DNA from: Entophlyctis helioformis
Lineage: Eukaryota > Chytridiomycota > Chytridiomycetes > Chytridiales > Chytriomycetaceae
Assembly: GCA_025526915.1 (NCBI GenBank)
Contig: JAHLKH010000104.1
Coordinates: 28,744 to 92,743 of the forward strand
Direction: 5' to 3'
Length of the DNA stretch: 64,000 nt
Shown here: positions 1 to 12,123 of the stretch, piece by piece
Position numbering within the stretch: position 1 is the stretch's first letter
Layout of the letters: each line of letters opens with the position of its first letter
The notes under the pieces: generated by a model
The model's database searches: none
Told to the model about the DNA's origin: nothing
The model's input: only the letters and a program-made list of their open reading frames with translations
Translations under genes and position numbers: made by a program

Positions 1-634
1 GGACCCACTTGCTGCCCTGCTCGTTCTTGAGCTCGAACGTGTGGGTGTAGGCAAGCTTGCCGCCGGGCACCTGGCGGTACTCCTGCTTGACGGGAGCATC
101 GGTGTTGAGGGCAAGGTCCTCGCCGACGGCGGCGCGGGCAGCAGCAACGGCGCTCTTGACGCTGACGACAGCCGACGGCTTGGCAACGCTCAGGCCGCGC
201 TTGGAGATCTGGCCTGGCGCGCCAAACGACGACGAGAACGTGAGCACCTTGCCGTTCTTGACGCGCACGGCGGCGTTGTGGTTGGCAACGCGGACGCCGT
301 CAATAAGCTGCGACGTGAAGACGTGGACGACGCCGGCATCATCGGTGTACTTGGAGTCGACCTTGAGATCAGTAGCAGCGAGGCCGAGCTTGTCGGCAAG
401 GTACTGCAGACCGTTGGCGACCGACTGCGACTCGGACACGGGAGCAAAGGACCGGCCGTTGGCGGCATCGAGATCGACGGCCTCGTACACCGCGTCGGGG
501 TAGAAGGCGGGAAGGTCCTTGCCGAGCGAGCGGCGGTGGACGTGGTGGAGCTCGTCGCTGTGCGAGGCAGCAGGATGGGCGACAACGGCCGTAGCGGCGG
601 CAGCGAGGGCGAGAACGAGCTTGTTGACGAGCAT
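1..634 (-). CDS. Fungalysin (M36) secreted metalloprotease, N-terminal part, cut by the window edge
   Basis: The minus strand is open from an ATG at 634 to the left edge (about 211 codons). The first ~20 residues (MLVNKLVLALAAATAVVA) form a typical signal peptide. They are followed by a propeptide region with His- and Arg-rich HHVHRRS, then a fungalysin/thermolysin propeptide-type (FTP) segment containing DDAGVVHVFTSQLIDGVRV and the conserved-looking RVKNGKVLTFSSSFG. This order is that of secreted M36 zinc metalloproteases, whose propeptide keeps the enzyme inactive until cleavage. The catalytic domain with HExxH would lie to the left of the window and is not seen. No intron is seen in this part. 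M36 proteases are commonly expanded in chytrids. The start is the only ATG preceding a signal peptide. An FTP-bearing protein of another peptidase family is the main alternative. Confidence 0.8.
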   Translation of the reverse strand, partial: MLVNKLVLALAAAATAVVAHPAASHSDELHHVHRRSLGKDLPAFYPDAVYEAVDLDAANGRSFAPVSESQSVANGLQYLADKLGLAATDLKVDSKYTDDAGVVHVFTSQLIDGVRVANHNAAVRVKNGKVLTFSSSFGAPGQISKRGLSVAKPSAVVSVKSAVAAARAAVGEDLALNTDAPVKQEYRQVPGGKLAYTHTFELKNEQGSKWV

Positions 635-1467
635 GGCTTGTATTGTCTTGTCTTGTCAGTGAGCAGCAGAAAGAGCGGGGGGATCGCCGCCTTCTTGTAG
701 GGCAGCGGCAGCCAGGGAGCAGCGTCACGGCTCTGCTGGTGCGGGCCCACTCTGAAGGCGATTCCGCCCATTTGTGCACCACGACGACCCCAGCGTCGAC
801 CCTTGGACGCATGCCTTGACCCTTGGATGCATGGCGGATGCTGCATGACGCGGGCGAGACCCGGGCACAACCCTGCAAATGACAGCATTCATGCCGTCTC
901 GATGCCACCTCGGATCCGGCAGTCCGTTGCGCTGTTCACCGACTGCGTTGCCTGCAGCGGGTGCGCGATGAACCCGTGCCAATGTGGACGCGACCCGTTA
1001 CCCGCGCGCGACCACGTGGAAACTGCATGAGCGAACAATTGGCCCACGAGCCAAGGGGTCCAAGGGGGTGCAGCATGGACGATCCAGTTGCGCAATTGTT
1101 GCACCGCTGCACTTGCCCACCCCTCGCCAACAAGGCTCAGGCCTCTCAGAAAGGCACACCAAACCTCACCGCCTCTTGATGCCAAGCAAGGCGGCAGATT
1201 GCTGCTGCAGAAAGCTGCTTTATGGTCTCAATACTGGTGGAGTCGCTGGCATCGCCCCAATCGGGTCTCACAGCCAAAGGTGGTGCACAACGGCTAAAGA
1301 AATAGAGCGCCCTTTAATGACGATAGTGATAAGTGGTGCATGGGCACAAGAACAGAACAGAACAGAACAGAACAGAACAGAACAGAATAGAAGAAGAAGA
1401 GGTAGAAGAAGAGGTAGAAGAAGAACAACAGTGAAAAAAGAAAAAGAGACAGACGCCTAGCATGCAC
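635..1467. other. Intergenic region upstream of the fungalysin gene
   Basis: No conserved coding region was found here. It must hold the promoter of the minus-strand protease gene (start at 634) and the 3' end of the next minus-strand gene. A palindromic CACGTG is present near 1013-1018 and a purine-rich simple-sequence tract near 1349-1425. Open frames in this stretch are short and compositionally random. Confidence 0.6.
1349..1390 (+). repeat. (AACAG)n microsatellite followed by a GAA/GGTAGAA-rich tract
   Basis: About eight tandem copies of the pentamer AACAG are followed directly by a purine-only tract of AGAAGAAGAGGT units up to about 1425. It lies in the intergenic DNA just beyond the 3' end of the downstream minus-strand gene. 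Confidence 0.9.
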
Positions 1468-2565
1468 TCAGAAGAAGAGCGAGTGCAAGGCGACGGAGAT
1501 GAGAGTCAGGCCCAGGTGCGTGATGAACGATCCAATGAGACCGTGCTCGGTCGAGCCGGTCCACGACGCTGCGGTCGGCAGCGAGGGAGATGCAGCCGAC
1601 GATGCCAAAACAGACGACTTGGGCGGTGTGTATCCGGGCGGGTATCCAGAGAGCGGCACATAGACCTGGCCGTTGACGGTAAAGTTGAGAGAGAAGCTCT
1701 GGATGACCAGGCGACGCTGGTTTTCGGTCGAGGATGTCGAGCACTCTGCCGCGATGGCCGTCATGTCGCCCTTGGTGATGCCAACAGGGGCTGGGCAGCT
1801 GGGCACGTTGGCGGCGCGGATCGAGTCCGACCCTGCTCTCCATTCCGTGGCGCAGATGCACGTCAGGAAGGTGCGTGCGGACGCATCAGCAGCGGCTGTT
1901 GTCGAGGTGTTTGAAGCGACCAGCGCATTGAGGCAGACGGTGTACTGGTTGACAAGCGTCCTGGTTGCCTGCTCGCAGAGCCGTCTTGCGGCATCGCGGG
2001 TTGCAGAGGATGGTGGAGGGGCGGCTGGGGGAGCCGGCGGGAGGACAGATGGAGACGGCGAGGCGCTGGGCGAGACCGAGGGGGACGGAGCTGTTCAAGA
2101 GGGGGTCGTGGTCAGCAGCGGGCCGAAAATGAGGCGTATGGTTGGTGCTGTGCAGGCAAGCCAAGCAGGGCAAGGCAGGCAAGGCCAAGAGGGCAAGGCG
2201 GGCGACTGACCAGCAGAGGGGGCGGCAGGCGGGAGAGTGGGGCCAGCCGGGGGCGGCGGCGGGACAACGGAGGGCCCAGCCGGCGGCACGACAGGCGGCA
2301 CCACAGGCGGCACCACAGGCGGTACGACAGGCGGCCGGGTTGGTGCAGGTGGAACTGTCGTGGAGGACAATGGATGGTCAGTATGGCGGCTGGCGGCTGT
2401 GGAGGTGGGCGGGCAGCCATAGGGGCAGCCATAGGGCAAGGCAGCCGTAGGGCCAGCCAGCCATAGAGCCAGCCAGGCAGGACACTCACCCACGGGCGGC
2501 TGTGCGCGCACGAGCAGCATCAGCAGGTGCAGCAGCACCACAAGGACAAGCGGTCGTGCGGCCAT
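1468..2565 (-). CDS. Secreted, Pro/Ser-rich protein with a GPI-anchor-type tail, unknown function
   Basis: Three exons join in frame to give about 280 residues: 2565-2490, 2354-2211 and 2090-1468, with introns 2489-2355 and 2210-2091 (GTGAGT..CAG and GTCAGT..CAG). The start MAARPLVLVVLLHLLMLLVRA is a clear signal peptide. A long Pro/Val/Ser-rich linker with repeated VVPP units follows. Next comes a cysteine-bearing domain (RLCEQATRTLVNQYTVCLNA, then FLTCICATEW, VPSCPAP and AAECSTS). The end is a Ser/Ala-rich stretch and a hydrophobic C-terminus (about LIGSFITHLGLTLISVALHSLFF without a charged tail), as in GPI-anchored wall proteins. I do not recognise the family. The role as a cell-surface protein is inferred from topology only. 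Confidence 0.7.
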
Positions 2566-2621
2566 TGGGCGATACGTTGATGTGTTGGGTTAGGATGAAC
2601 GTGACGCCACACAGACAAACA
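2566..2621. promoter_or_regulatory. Very short divergent intergenic region
   Basis: Only 56 bp separate the ATG of the minus-strand secreted-protein gene (2565) from the ATG chosen for the first potassium channel (2622). A further in-frame ATG at 2580 would shrink it to 14 bp. Any shared core promoter must overlap 5' coding sequence or transcribed leaders. No TATA-like box is evident. Confidence 0.45.
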
Positions 2622-5600
2622 ATGGCCGGCAACCATCCACACGACAATGCGATCAGAGCATCGGCGGACGTGCCGGCGCACGGCAATGCCGACGGCGAAG
2701 ACACAGGCACAGACGCAGGCACAGACGCAGACGCAGACTCGGTCCGCATGCCGCATGCCGTCGAGTCCACCGATGCGCTCCAGCACCCGCCTGCCGCGAT
2801 CACGTCGGACGGCGGCCCACCAGCAGCAGCAGCAGCAACAGCAGCAACCGCGGGCCCGTCATTCGCTGCATCCGTCACGCTCGCGGCGTCCGTCACGTCC
2901 TTCTCGGCGTCCGTGCGTCGCCCGCTGCAGCGGCCCGCGTCCCGCCTCGAGAACGCTTTGGCGGCCTCGCCGCTGCCGCTCGCCCGCTCGCCCCAGCCAC
3001 CGACTCCTCTGATTCAGCTGCAGTCCGCCAACGGCACTGCCCACCACGCCAACCACCAGCACCACCAGCACCAGCATCCGGTCGCGTCATCTTCGTCGCT
3101 GGTGCCACCGCAACAGCCGCTGCGCTCTGTAACGTCGCCGATTCACGGCCGGTGGCCCCCTCCCGCCCAGCACGCCCCCCAGGGACAACAGCCACACCAG
3201 CGCAGCGACGGCAGCGACATTCTAGACGCTATTCCGTTGCAGGCATTCGACACGTCAGACTCGTACACGTCCGACTCGGTGTCCGTTGCCGAATCCCAGC
3301 ACTTCCAGCTGTCGCAGTCCAGTTCAAAGGGTGGCGTGTCTCGGTACATTACGTTTGGCCAACACACGCAGCAGCACACGCATCTGTCCGACATTATCGA
3401 CGAAGAGTCGGGATTCCCAAACAAGACGCCTGGAAACAGGCTTGGCCTGTCGGCATCCAACATCAATCTGGCAGCAGATGCAAAGAAGAAATCGCACGAC
3501 AGCCTCGCCTTCTTGTCGGCCAAAGACACCCAAAGCCTGCTCTCACCACTCGCAGCTGGCAACGCTCAGGGATCCAGAAACCAAATTGCCTACTTGAGTC
3601 CTGGCATTGCTGGCCCAAACTACGCCGATCTCAGCTCAAGCATGTTTGGAATGTCCCATCGCTTCAATGCGTCGCAGCCTCTCGCAGACATGCTCGAGCT
3701 GTACGGCACGCTTGATCCCGACGCACCCGAGGTCATTGCAGTGCGAGAGGCCATTTCGGGATCCAACGACAGCATCATAAGGCGTCTCGTGCAGCCCATC
3801 ATGCGACAGATTCGCGCCAGAGACCCTGTCACCTACGCGCCGTTTCGCGAGGTCTATCGCCTGCAGCATATGAAAAAGAGGTACGGTGTAGCTTGTCCGT
3901 GTCGTGCGTGCGGCTGGCCACGTTGGTTTGCTGTCACTCAACATCGACTCGTTCAGAGATGCCGACCAGAGCCGTGGCTTTCTCGTTCACTTTATTCTGG
4001 CCACCTTCAATCTGGAGACATACCGCAAAGCCATCATCAGCTTCATCAAGAGCAACAAGCGTGCTGTCATCTTTGTGAGTTGCGCGCATGGGTCTCCACC
4101 AACAATGACTAACATCCGCTGCTGCAGATCATCACAGATCTCCTTGTCGATGTGTTCTTTTCGTTCCTGTATCTGGCCGAGATCCAGTACGGCGTCAGCA
4201 CTGGATTTGCAGAGATTGCAGGCATGGAACCATACTGGCTGTACACTGCCCGCCCACCCGTCTTTCTGTTCTTTGGCACGGTCTTGTCCACCATGAACCT
4301 GATATCGCTGATCCTGCGCCTGTCCTTTGTAAGAGCCATGTGTGATCGCCATGTTTTTGCACGGCTGCAACGTGTGCACCAAGCTCATCACTGACAGTGC
4401 GTCGCACATTCATAAACAAGAGCGACAACCTGCGCGTCACACTCTGGCAGCCTTCGTCGTTTCTGGACATTTTCATATCTGTCCCGTTCCTCGTGCTAAC
4501 TCGTGTGCACCATGGCGACAAGTACTGTAAGTCTTGCGCGCGTCCAAGCACGGCGGCGTGTAGTATTGCCTCAATAACCTCGGCATCCACCATTGACCCA
4601 CGACAGACATTCCGTACTTTCTGCGTGCCCTTGCTGTCATTCCACGCCTCAAGAACGTGCTTCGTCTGCGGTCTTCCTGGACTGCCATCAACTTTAGCGA
4701 GTACCGCGAGAAGCTGATCATGCTCATCACCACAATGGTCATCATCGTTTACCTGGGGGTCTGCTCGTTCCAGTACTTTGAGTCCAAGTTCCCCGGCCAG
4801 AGCAGCAAGCCTACCGGTGGATCGCTGACCCTGCTGCAGTCGTTTTACTTTCTTGTCATCACGTATGTTCTGCCAAAGAGAATCTTGGACAGAGCGTGCA
4901 CGCCAACGCTGATCCTGGTTGAATCAATGCAGGGTCTCCACAGTCGGATATGGCGACATCACACCGACAACGGTCGCCGGGCAGGCGGTCATCATCATTG
5001 TCATCCTGGTGGCCATCGTGCTCATCCCCGGTCTCGTTGGCGATGTGCAAGAGACGCTCAAGCTCCAGCGTTCCGGAGCCGGTACATACACGCGCGGCTC
5101 CCAAAACTACGTGGTCATTTGCGGCACTCTCAACAGTGTTGCGCGTGTCCAAAACATTCTGAGCTCCATCTTTGGCCGGGTGCGCTGGATTTCGTCTTCA
5201 ACCGTGCCAGTCTTGCCAAAACGCTGACACATTCCATCCATATCTGACAGAAAGCAACGGAAACAACCAGAATCGTCTTTCTTTCGCGCACAAAGCCCAG
5301 CCCGCCAGTCAAGGCGCTGCTGACAAGTGCGCAGTACAGGAACAGGATCGTGTATCTGCAAGGAACCGGCATGGACGTTGAGGATCTCATGCGGGTCCAG
5401 CTCAAGCACGCGTCCGCGGCATTCATCCTGGCAGATCCCTTTGCACCCAACAAGGTCGAAGAAGACGACCACAACACGCTGCGGTCGTGGGCATTTGACG
5501 ACTACGCACCGCAAACGCCGCTCTATGTCGACAATCTGCTTCCAGGCACCGAGCTGATCCAGAGCAAAACAACAACAGCATCGCTGTGTCTGGACGACTT

Positions 5601-7493
5601 TAAGCAGATTTTCCTCGGATACGACTGTCTGTACAGCGGCGTCGGCACGCTCATGATCAACCTGCTGCAGCAATCGGCAACAGATGCGTCGACTGACTTT
5701 GAGGATCCGTGGCGTGCGCAATATGGTGAGTCGCATCGGGATTGTGCACAGTCCACAGCTGCTATTGCGCGATGGACTCGGATGAACTGAACTGGCAATA
5801 TCGTGGCGCGCTGTGGCCATCATGGACAGCGGACGGCGTAGGCTGCCAGGTGTATCAAACACCAATCAATCCCGTCTTTGCAGGATTCCAGTTCACAGAC
5901 GTCTCGTTCTATGCATTCAGCGAGTTCCAAGTCATCTTGATTGGCGTCGCGACGCAGTCCGACAACGATGCTTCTGGCGGACTGTTCCACATTGTGCTCA
6001 ACCCCGGACCGACCTACACGCTGTCTCCTACTGACCAGTGCATCTGGATTGCGCTTTCCGAAGACGACGTCAAGGCTGCCAACGAACTGGTATAGATGCG
6101 ATGTCGACCGGCCCGTCGTGCCAGCGCCAGGTGTACTGACACATGACCCTGTAAACCACGACACGATAGACACGAGACCAGTTTGATCGAACCATGATGC
6201 GCCACAACTTCCGGCTGGCATCCAACACAGGCACCATTGCACGCAAACCGACATACGCTGGTGGCGAGGATTTCAAAGAAGAGTCTGATCGGCTTGTGCA
6301 AGACTACCCCAGCCGAAGTTACCGTGATGACAAGAGTGAGTGGCATGAGGGAGAATTGCCGTACGGCGCGTTTGTTTTGCTTGCCAGACCGGAGCACCAA
6401 CACACACTTTTTCTGAACAGCACCGCTATGCTGGCTTCTGTCGCAGCCGACGCCCAAGCCCAACATGCTCATCGCAGACGCATCCTTCCTGGATGGCCAC
6501 ATTCTCGTGTGCACGTACTTGCCGAACCTATTCCGCTTTGTGTGCACTCTGCGCTCCGCCAATCTGGCACTCAAGGAGCTCAAACCAATTGTTGTGCTCT
6601 GTCCCAACCAGCTGAGCGACCATGACTACGAGTCTCTGTCACGGTTCCCGCAACTGTTCTTCATGATTGGCGATCCGCGGGTCAGACGCGATCTGGAGCT
6701 GGCATGCATCGAGATGGCCGACAAGGTGGTCATCACGAACATGTCACAGGGATCAAGGGACGCTGGTGCGGCCGGCAATGACGACTTTTTCGACAACTCT
6801 GCCATGTGAGTCGTCTACCAGCGGTCCACGATGCACACCCACCAACTGACACATGCTGGATGGCGGATGATTGCACTCGGCAGTATGGTTGCGCATCTTA
6901 TTCACAGCATGTTCCACCACACCAAAGTGCGAAAATACGTGCTGGTTGAGCTCGAGAAGCGCGCCAACATCAAGTTTCTCCGGCCAACAGCACACAAGAA
7001 GCGGCGATCGCGGCGAAACAGGATGCGGTTTGCACGAGGAAGGTCTGCCGATGCCGACGAGACGCAGGCCCCGTGGGTCGACAATGTGCAGTTTGCACCC
7101 GTGTTTGCTGCCGGCCGCGTCCTCAGCAGCAGCATGATCGAGCCGGTCCTGTTCCAGACATACCACAATCCGTTTGTGATTGACATCTTCAATGCGTTCT
7201 GCGGCGTGCAGTACCGGCACGACCACAACATCCACGAAGAGCTGCAGATTGCCCGGTCTGGCCTATGCTACGTCACCGTGCCGCCCGAGTTCCATGGCAA
7301 GCCGTTTGGCGATCTGTACCAACACCTTGCACTTGAAGTGGGCGTTGTGCCGATCGGGCTGCTGCGTGACGAGATCGACCCGGTTGGGCTGGGCAACAAG
7401 CTGCCCTATGTGATCACCAACCCCATGTACAGTCTGCTGACGAGGCCGACCGATCTGATCTATGTGCTGGCAACAACAGGCCAGGTGGAATGA
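2622..7493 (+). CDS. KCNMA1-like: Slo/BK-type potassium channel alpha subunit, tandem copy 1
   Basis: Eleven exons, with introns at about 3881-3956, 4075-4127, 4329-4397, 4527-4606, 4863-4932, 5180-5250, 5726-5829, 6090-6181, 6336-6420 and 6806-6883. A long disordered Ser/Gln-rich N-terminus (about 400 residues) precedes the membrane core. S1/S2 are around DLLVDVFFSFLYLAEI and PPVFLFFGTVLS. S4 is arginine-rich (YFLRALAVIPRLKNVLRLR). S5 is MVIIVYLGVCSF. The selectivity filter TVGYGD is rebuilt across the 4863-4932 intron (VITVSTVGYGDITP). Two RCK gating-ring domains follow (QNYVVICGTLNS and DGHILVCTYLPN), as in Slo channels that sense cytosolic ions. The ligand (Ca2+, Na+ or other) cannot be told. 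The frame is intact throughout. The first ATG could also be 2580. Copy 2 follows directly. Confidence 0.88.
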
Positions 7494-7535
7494 ACGCTGA
7501 TCCCCGGTTTCCCTCATAACCGATCACTTGGGTTC
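7494..7535 (+). other. 42-bp gap between the two tandem channel genes
   Basis: The stop of channel copy 1 (TGA 7491-7493) and the first ATG of copy 2 (7536) are only 42 bp apart on the same strand. No splice donor of the local GTRAGT type is visible before the stop that would remove it and fuse the two. The gap is too short for a usual fungal terminator plus promoter. Confidence 0.8.
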
Positions 7536-10500
7536 ATGGACGCCGACGCCAGAAGTACAACGAGTACCAGCTCCTCGGGCACAACGACCGACGTGCCTGC
7601 CGACCTGCGGGACCTGCTCGACCCGTCTGCAGAGACAGAAACAGAGGTTGAGGTCGAAGCTGAGGTCGAAGCCGAACCTGGTGCTCAAGAGCAAGCAGCC
7701 GCTGTAGCGGCTGGCGGCCCGGCTGCAACCTCCCCGTCGTCCTGGCAGTTGGCGGGGGCCTCTGACCTGCTGCGATTGCCCGCTGGACTGCCGCCGGTTG
7801 CGCCAACCCACTCGTCGCTTCGCCAACCCAGCGGCGCTCACAGCAACAGCAAGCAGCACAGTCAAGCCATGCCCAGCAGCCTCGGGCACCACCAAAACGA
7901 TGAGCCTGTCGTCGTGGCGTCGGCATCGCAGACGATCGTGGCACAAGCGTCGGCCAGCAACGGATCATCCGCCACCGTCATCGCCGTCAGCTCATCGACC
8001 GGCCTGGCCTTTGTGCGATCCAACTCGCTGCCACTGGCCGAAACCGGCAACAGCGCCAGCATATCGTCCCTCGGAGTGCCGCTCACCATGTCCATGACGG
8101 CCGAGCCAGCCATCTACCGGCAGTCGTCGTCCGAGGAGTTGGCCGACTCACAGCAGCAGCAGCAGCAAATCCCGCTCGAGACCTTTCTTTCGCTGCCAGA
8201 CGTATCGCTGGACCGCGTGTACACATACGACGACGACATCCTACCACATGCGCGTCGGACTTACGGCCCCATGCCGCCTGGATCATCGGCCGGCTCGATC
8301 CACCGCCTGCACCACCGCAACTCGGTGCAGTCCCAGCACATCCACACTGCAAGCAGCCAGTCGTTTTTCGGAACGGACCGTAGTACCATGGACAACTCGC
8401 ACGTCAAGCACGCTCGGTCAGAACAGCACCTGCACGCACATACTCATGTGCACCATAGTACGCATCCACGCATACGTATCCTCGACGCGCTTGATGAGTC
8501 GGCGGTCGAAGTGCAGGCTCTGCGCCGGCAGGTGGTCGGATACGGCCGCACACAGAGCATAATCGACAAGCGGCTCGCAAGTGTGCATGACTTGTCGGCG
8601 TTACGCGAGATATACAGGCTGCAACGCCGGAGCGTGCGCGAGGGCTACATAACGGCCTCGATGCAACGGTTCTGGCAGCGGGTGCTCTGGCTGTTCAACC
8701 TGCAGCATCACTGGGCAGTCATGGCGCGGCTTGTCGAAAGCGAGTCGCGACTGGTGTTACGCGTGCGTTCCATGCTCGTTTCTATGTCGGCCGGCTTTGA
8801 TGGACCTGCGACTAACAGTCACGTGGAACAGGCTATCTTCTCGATGGTTATCGATCTCCTAATGTGTATCGTGTACCTTGTGGAGATGCAAGCCAACACC
8901 GCGACGAGCGACCCGTTTGCTGGCAAGCAACCGACATGGCTATACATATCGCGGCCGTTTTGGATCTTTGCGTTCAACTTTACATGCGCCATCCTTCTGC
9001 TGTCGCCTCTTATCATTGAAATGATTCTTGTAAGTCTGCCCGATGTCTGTGCAAGTGCCATTGGTGCTGAATGTGTGCTTGGTTTACTGTTTCCATAGGA
9101 GGACAGACGGTTCAAGCTCATGTCGGTATCTATTGTGATCGATCTGATTACATCGGTGCCATTCTTGGTTCTGGCTCTCATTCCCAACGGAACCGTCATC
9201 TGTGAGTTGGCTGCGTGTGCCGCATCAGCACGGCCTTGTAGAGCCTGACCGGCATGATCGTGGTGCCAGACGTTCCCTACTTTCTGCGGTCGATTATGAT
9301 TGTGCCTCGCCTTGAGAGCGCGCTTCACTACGGCGGACAGTACCGCACATTCAACGTCAGTGCATACAAGGAGAAGCTTGCGATTCTCGCGACCGCCATC
9401 ACGGTCATCATCTACCTCGGCGTCTGCTCCTTTGAGTTTTTTGAAAACCGCTTCGCTCTCTCGGTAGCTCAGGGCATCTCGGAAGTGTCTGGCCTCATCC
9501 AGCCGATGCACGTTCTCTACTTTGTCATGATTACCATGTCCACGGTCGGCTATGGCGACGTCACGCCAAAGACCATACCAGGACAGGTCCTTGTTGTGAT
9601 CATGATTCTCGTGGCCATCATTGTGCTCCCCGGCCTCATCAATGATGTCACGGAGAACTTCCGCCTGCAAAACTCGGGTGGCGGTGCATTCACCAACGAT
9701 GGCAGGCCGTTTGTCGTCATTTGCGGTGTGTTCAACACGGTCGGCAAGGTCAAGGACATTGCTCAGGCCTTCCTTGGTGCTGTGAGTTCACATTGGCGTG
9801 GTGCCCGTGTCCAATGCCAGAGCACTAACACGCACTTGAATGGAGCAGGATTCGGACAACAGAACCCGAGTCGTGCTCCTCTCGCGGTTCAAGCCCAATG
9901 CAGCCGTGCGCCTGTTCCTCAAGTCGCCGCTGTACCGCCGCCACTTTACCATTCTGCACGGATCTGGCCTCGATACAGACGACCTTGAGCGTGTGCAGCT
10001 CAGGCACGCGTCTGCTGCATTCATTCTGGCTGATGCGGCTGCACCCGATCCGCAGATGGAAGACGAGCACAACACTGTGCGCGCATGGGCGTTTGACGAC
10101 GAAGCACCACATGTCCAGCTGTACATTGACAATCTGCTGCCTGGCACTAATATCTTACAGGAAAAGACAACCACTGCGGGTAAGTGATTTGTGTTGCTGT
10201 TGTCGTTGCTTGTTTCTATGGCTAACCGGCTGACCGACCTCGTTGTGCAGGCGTGTGTCTGCAAGATCTCAGACAGACGTTCCTGGCACTCAGCTGCATG
10301 TACCGTGGCATCGGCACATTGATCATCAACCTGCTCCAGAGCACCAACACTTATGCCGACTACGGCGATCCGTGGCGCATTGCATACGGTGGGGGCTTTC
10401 TTCTTGCCTGGTGTTACTTTAACTCGGCGCTAACACTTTCCCGACACCAGCGGATGGACGCAGCAACCAGTTCTGTGACATGCGGCTCCACTCGTTCTTT

Positions 10501-12002
10501 GTCGGCCTGTCCTTCACAGAGCTGGCCTTGTACCTGTACGAAGAGTTCCAGATGGTGCTCTTTGGACTGCAGATTTTCGTAGAGGCTCGCGGCGTGCACC
10601 ATGTGACGCTCAATCCTGGCGCTTCATACCGACTCGGCAGCGATGACCTGCTGCTTCTCATTGCGCCGTCGCGCCACGATGTGTCTGATCTGGCAAACCT
10701 GGTAAGCAGCTGGACTGTCTTACACTGGCTGCCAGAACGAGACCTGCTTACTCATAAACACTCGATGGAATCACGGCAGACCAAGGACCAGTTTGACCGC
10801 ACGTTTGTCAAGGCTCAACTGGCGTCTCGTCTGAACATGTGCCAGCGACCGCAGCCCAACTCGTCCGAATCGAGCCTGTCGAGCATTAGCGAGTCGCGTT
10901 TCGCCATGTACGTCAAGGGATATCCGACCATTGCCGGCAGCCACTCCTCTGTGCCGCAGTGCTATCTCTTGCGGTATCCAGCCGCCTCCAAGGACATGTT
11001 TGTCAAGGATGCATCGCACATGTCGGGCCATATCCTGGTATGCACACTCTCGTTTGACGTGGCGCGGTTCGTGTGCACTCTGCGGACAACGTCGTTAATC
11101 GCCAAGGATGTCAAGCCTATACTTATCCTCAGTCCCAAGCTTCCGACCAAGAAGGATCTGGCCGCACTTGCAGTCTTTCCCGAAGTGTACTATGCACAGG
11201 GCGATGCCCGCAACAGGGCCGATCTCGAGACCATTGGCAATGTGCGCGGCGCAGACAAGGTTGTGGTGCTCAAGATGCGGCGGCAGGTTGATGCGCATGG
11301 GTCGGACCAGGAAGACTTTTCCGACAGCTCATCCATGTGAGTTTCGCGACGCGCTGCCATCCTTGGGCTTTTCTCCGACGACTGACACGCCATGCACTGT
11401 CCAGCATGGTGTCGCATCTGGTGTACGACATGTTCCATCGAGAGGGTATCCGCAAATTCCTCATTGTTGAGCTCGGCCGTCGAACCAACATCAAGTTCTT
11501 GCGGCCGACGGTCAAGCACGATGTTGCCAAGCGAACACTCCAGCGAGGCAACCAGCCACGCGCACCGCCAGCCGAAGTTGCTGCTCTCTTGCACGACCCG
11601 TACTTTACGCCAGTGTATGCGGGCGGCCGTGTGATTTCGTCCAGCATGGTCGAGCCTATTCTGTTCCAGACGTTCCACACGCCTTGCACCATTGACGTGT
11701 TCCATGCACTCTGCGGCGAGCGCTTCAAAACTGATCTCGAGCTCGACGAGCTGATGGACATTGCGCCAGCCGGACTCTGCCAGATTGCTGTGCCGGCATT
11801 GGCAGTCGACCGTCCGTACGCGTTCCTGTTCCAGATCCTAGCCACAGAGTATGGTGTCATCCCCATTGGCCTGCTGCGCGAATCGATCGACCCGGCATGG
11901 GGAAACAAACTGCCCTTTGTCATTACCAATCCTGTGCGCAGCCTGCTCGTCAAGCGCGACGATCTTGTTTTTGTGATTGCGTCGCCATCCAACCTGGCAT
12001 AG
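7536..12002 (+). CDS. KCNMA1-like: Slo/BK-type potassium channel alpha subunit, tandem copy 2
   Basis: Eight exons; introns about 9030-9098, 9203-9269, 9782-9848, 10180-10250, 10389-10450, 10702-10779 and 11337-11404. It begins with MDADARSTTSTSSSG and a disordered ~380-residue N-terminus. The core has S1 (FSMVIDLLMCIVYLVEM), S2 (FWIFAFNFTCAILLLSPL), S3, an S4 with fewer arginines than copy 1 (YFLRSIMIVPRLESAL), S5 (AILATAITVIIYLGVCSF), and the filter TVGYGD within VLYFVMITMSTVGYGDVTP. RCK1 starts at FVVICGVFNTVGKV and RCK2 at SGHILVCTLSFDVARF. At least five intron positions match copy 1, so the pair arose by an old tandem duplication. The weaker S4 suggests reduced voltage dependence (inference). 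The frame is intact to TAG at 12000-12002. Confidence 0.88.
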
Positions 12003-12123
12003 ACTGCAATGACAACATATATAAAGATTTGTGTTTTTCCTATTTGATCTTTGCTGTTTATGCACATGTGCACAGCATGGTAGGGAGGGGGTTATGGTGC
12101 ATGCAAGAAGGAGAGCAGGAGGA

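Noticed and set aside
41..700. 219-codon open frame on the plus strand
   Set aside because: It is the shadow of the minus-strand fungalysin gene, which has a signal peptide and FTP-type sequence in the correct frame.
7440..7600. A single fused double channel spliced across the 42-bp gap
   Set aside because: No GT donor of local type precedes the stop at 7491-7493, and the second frame begins with its own ATG and a typical disordered N-terminus.
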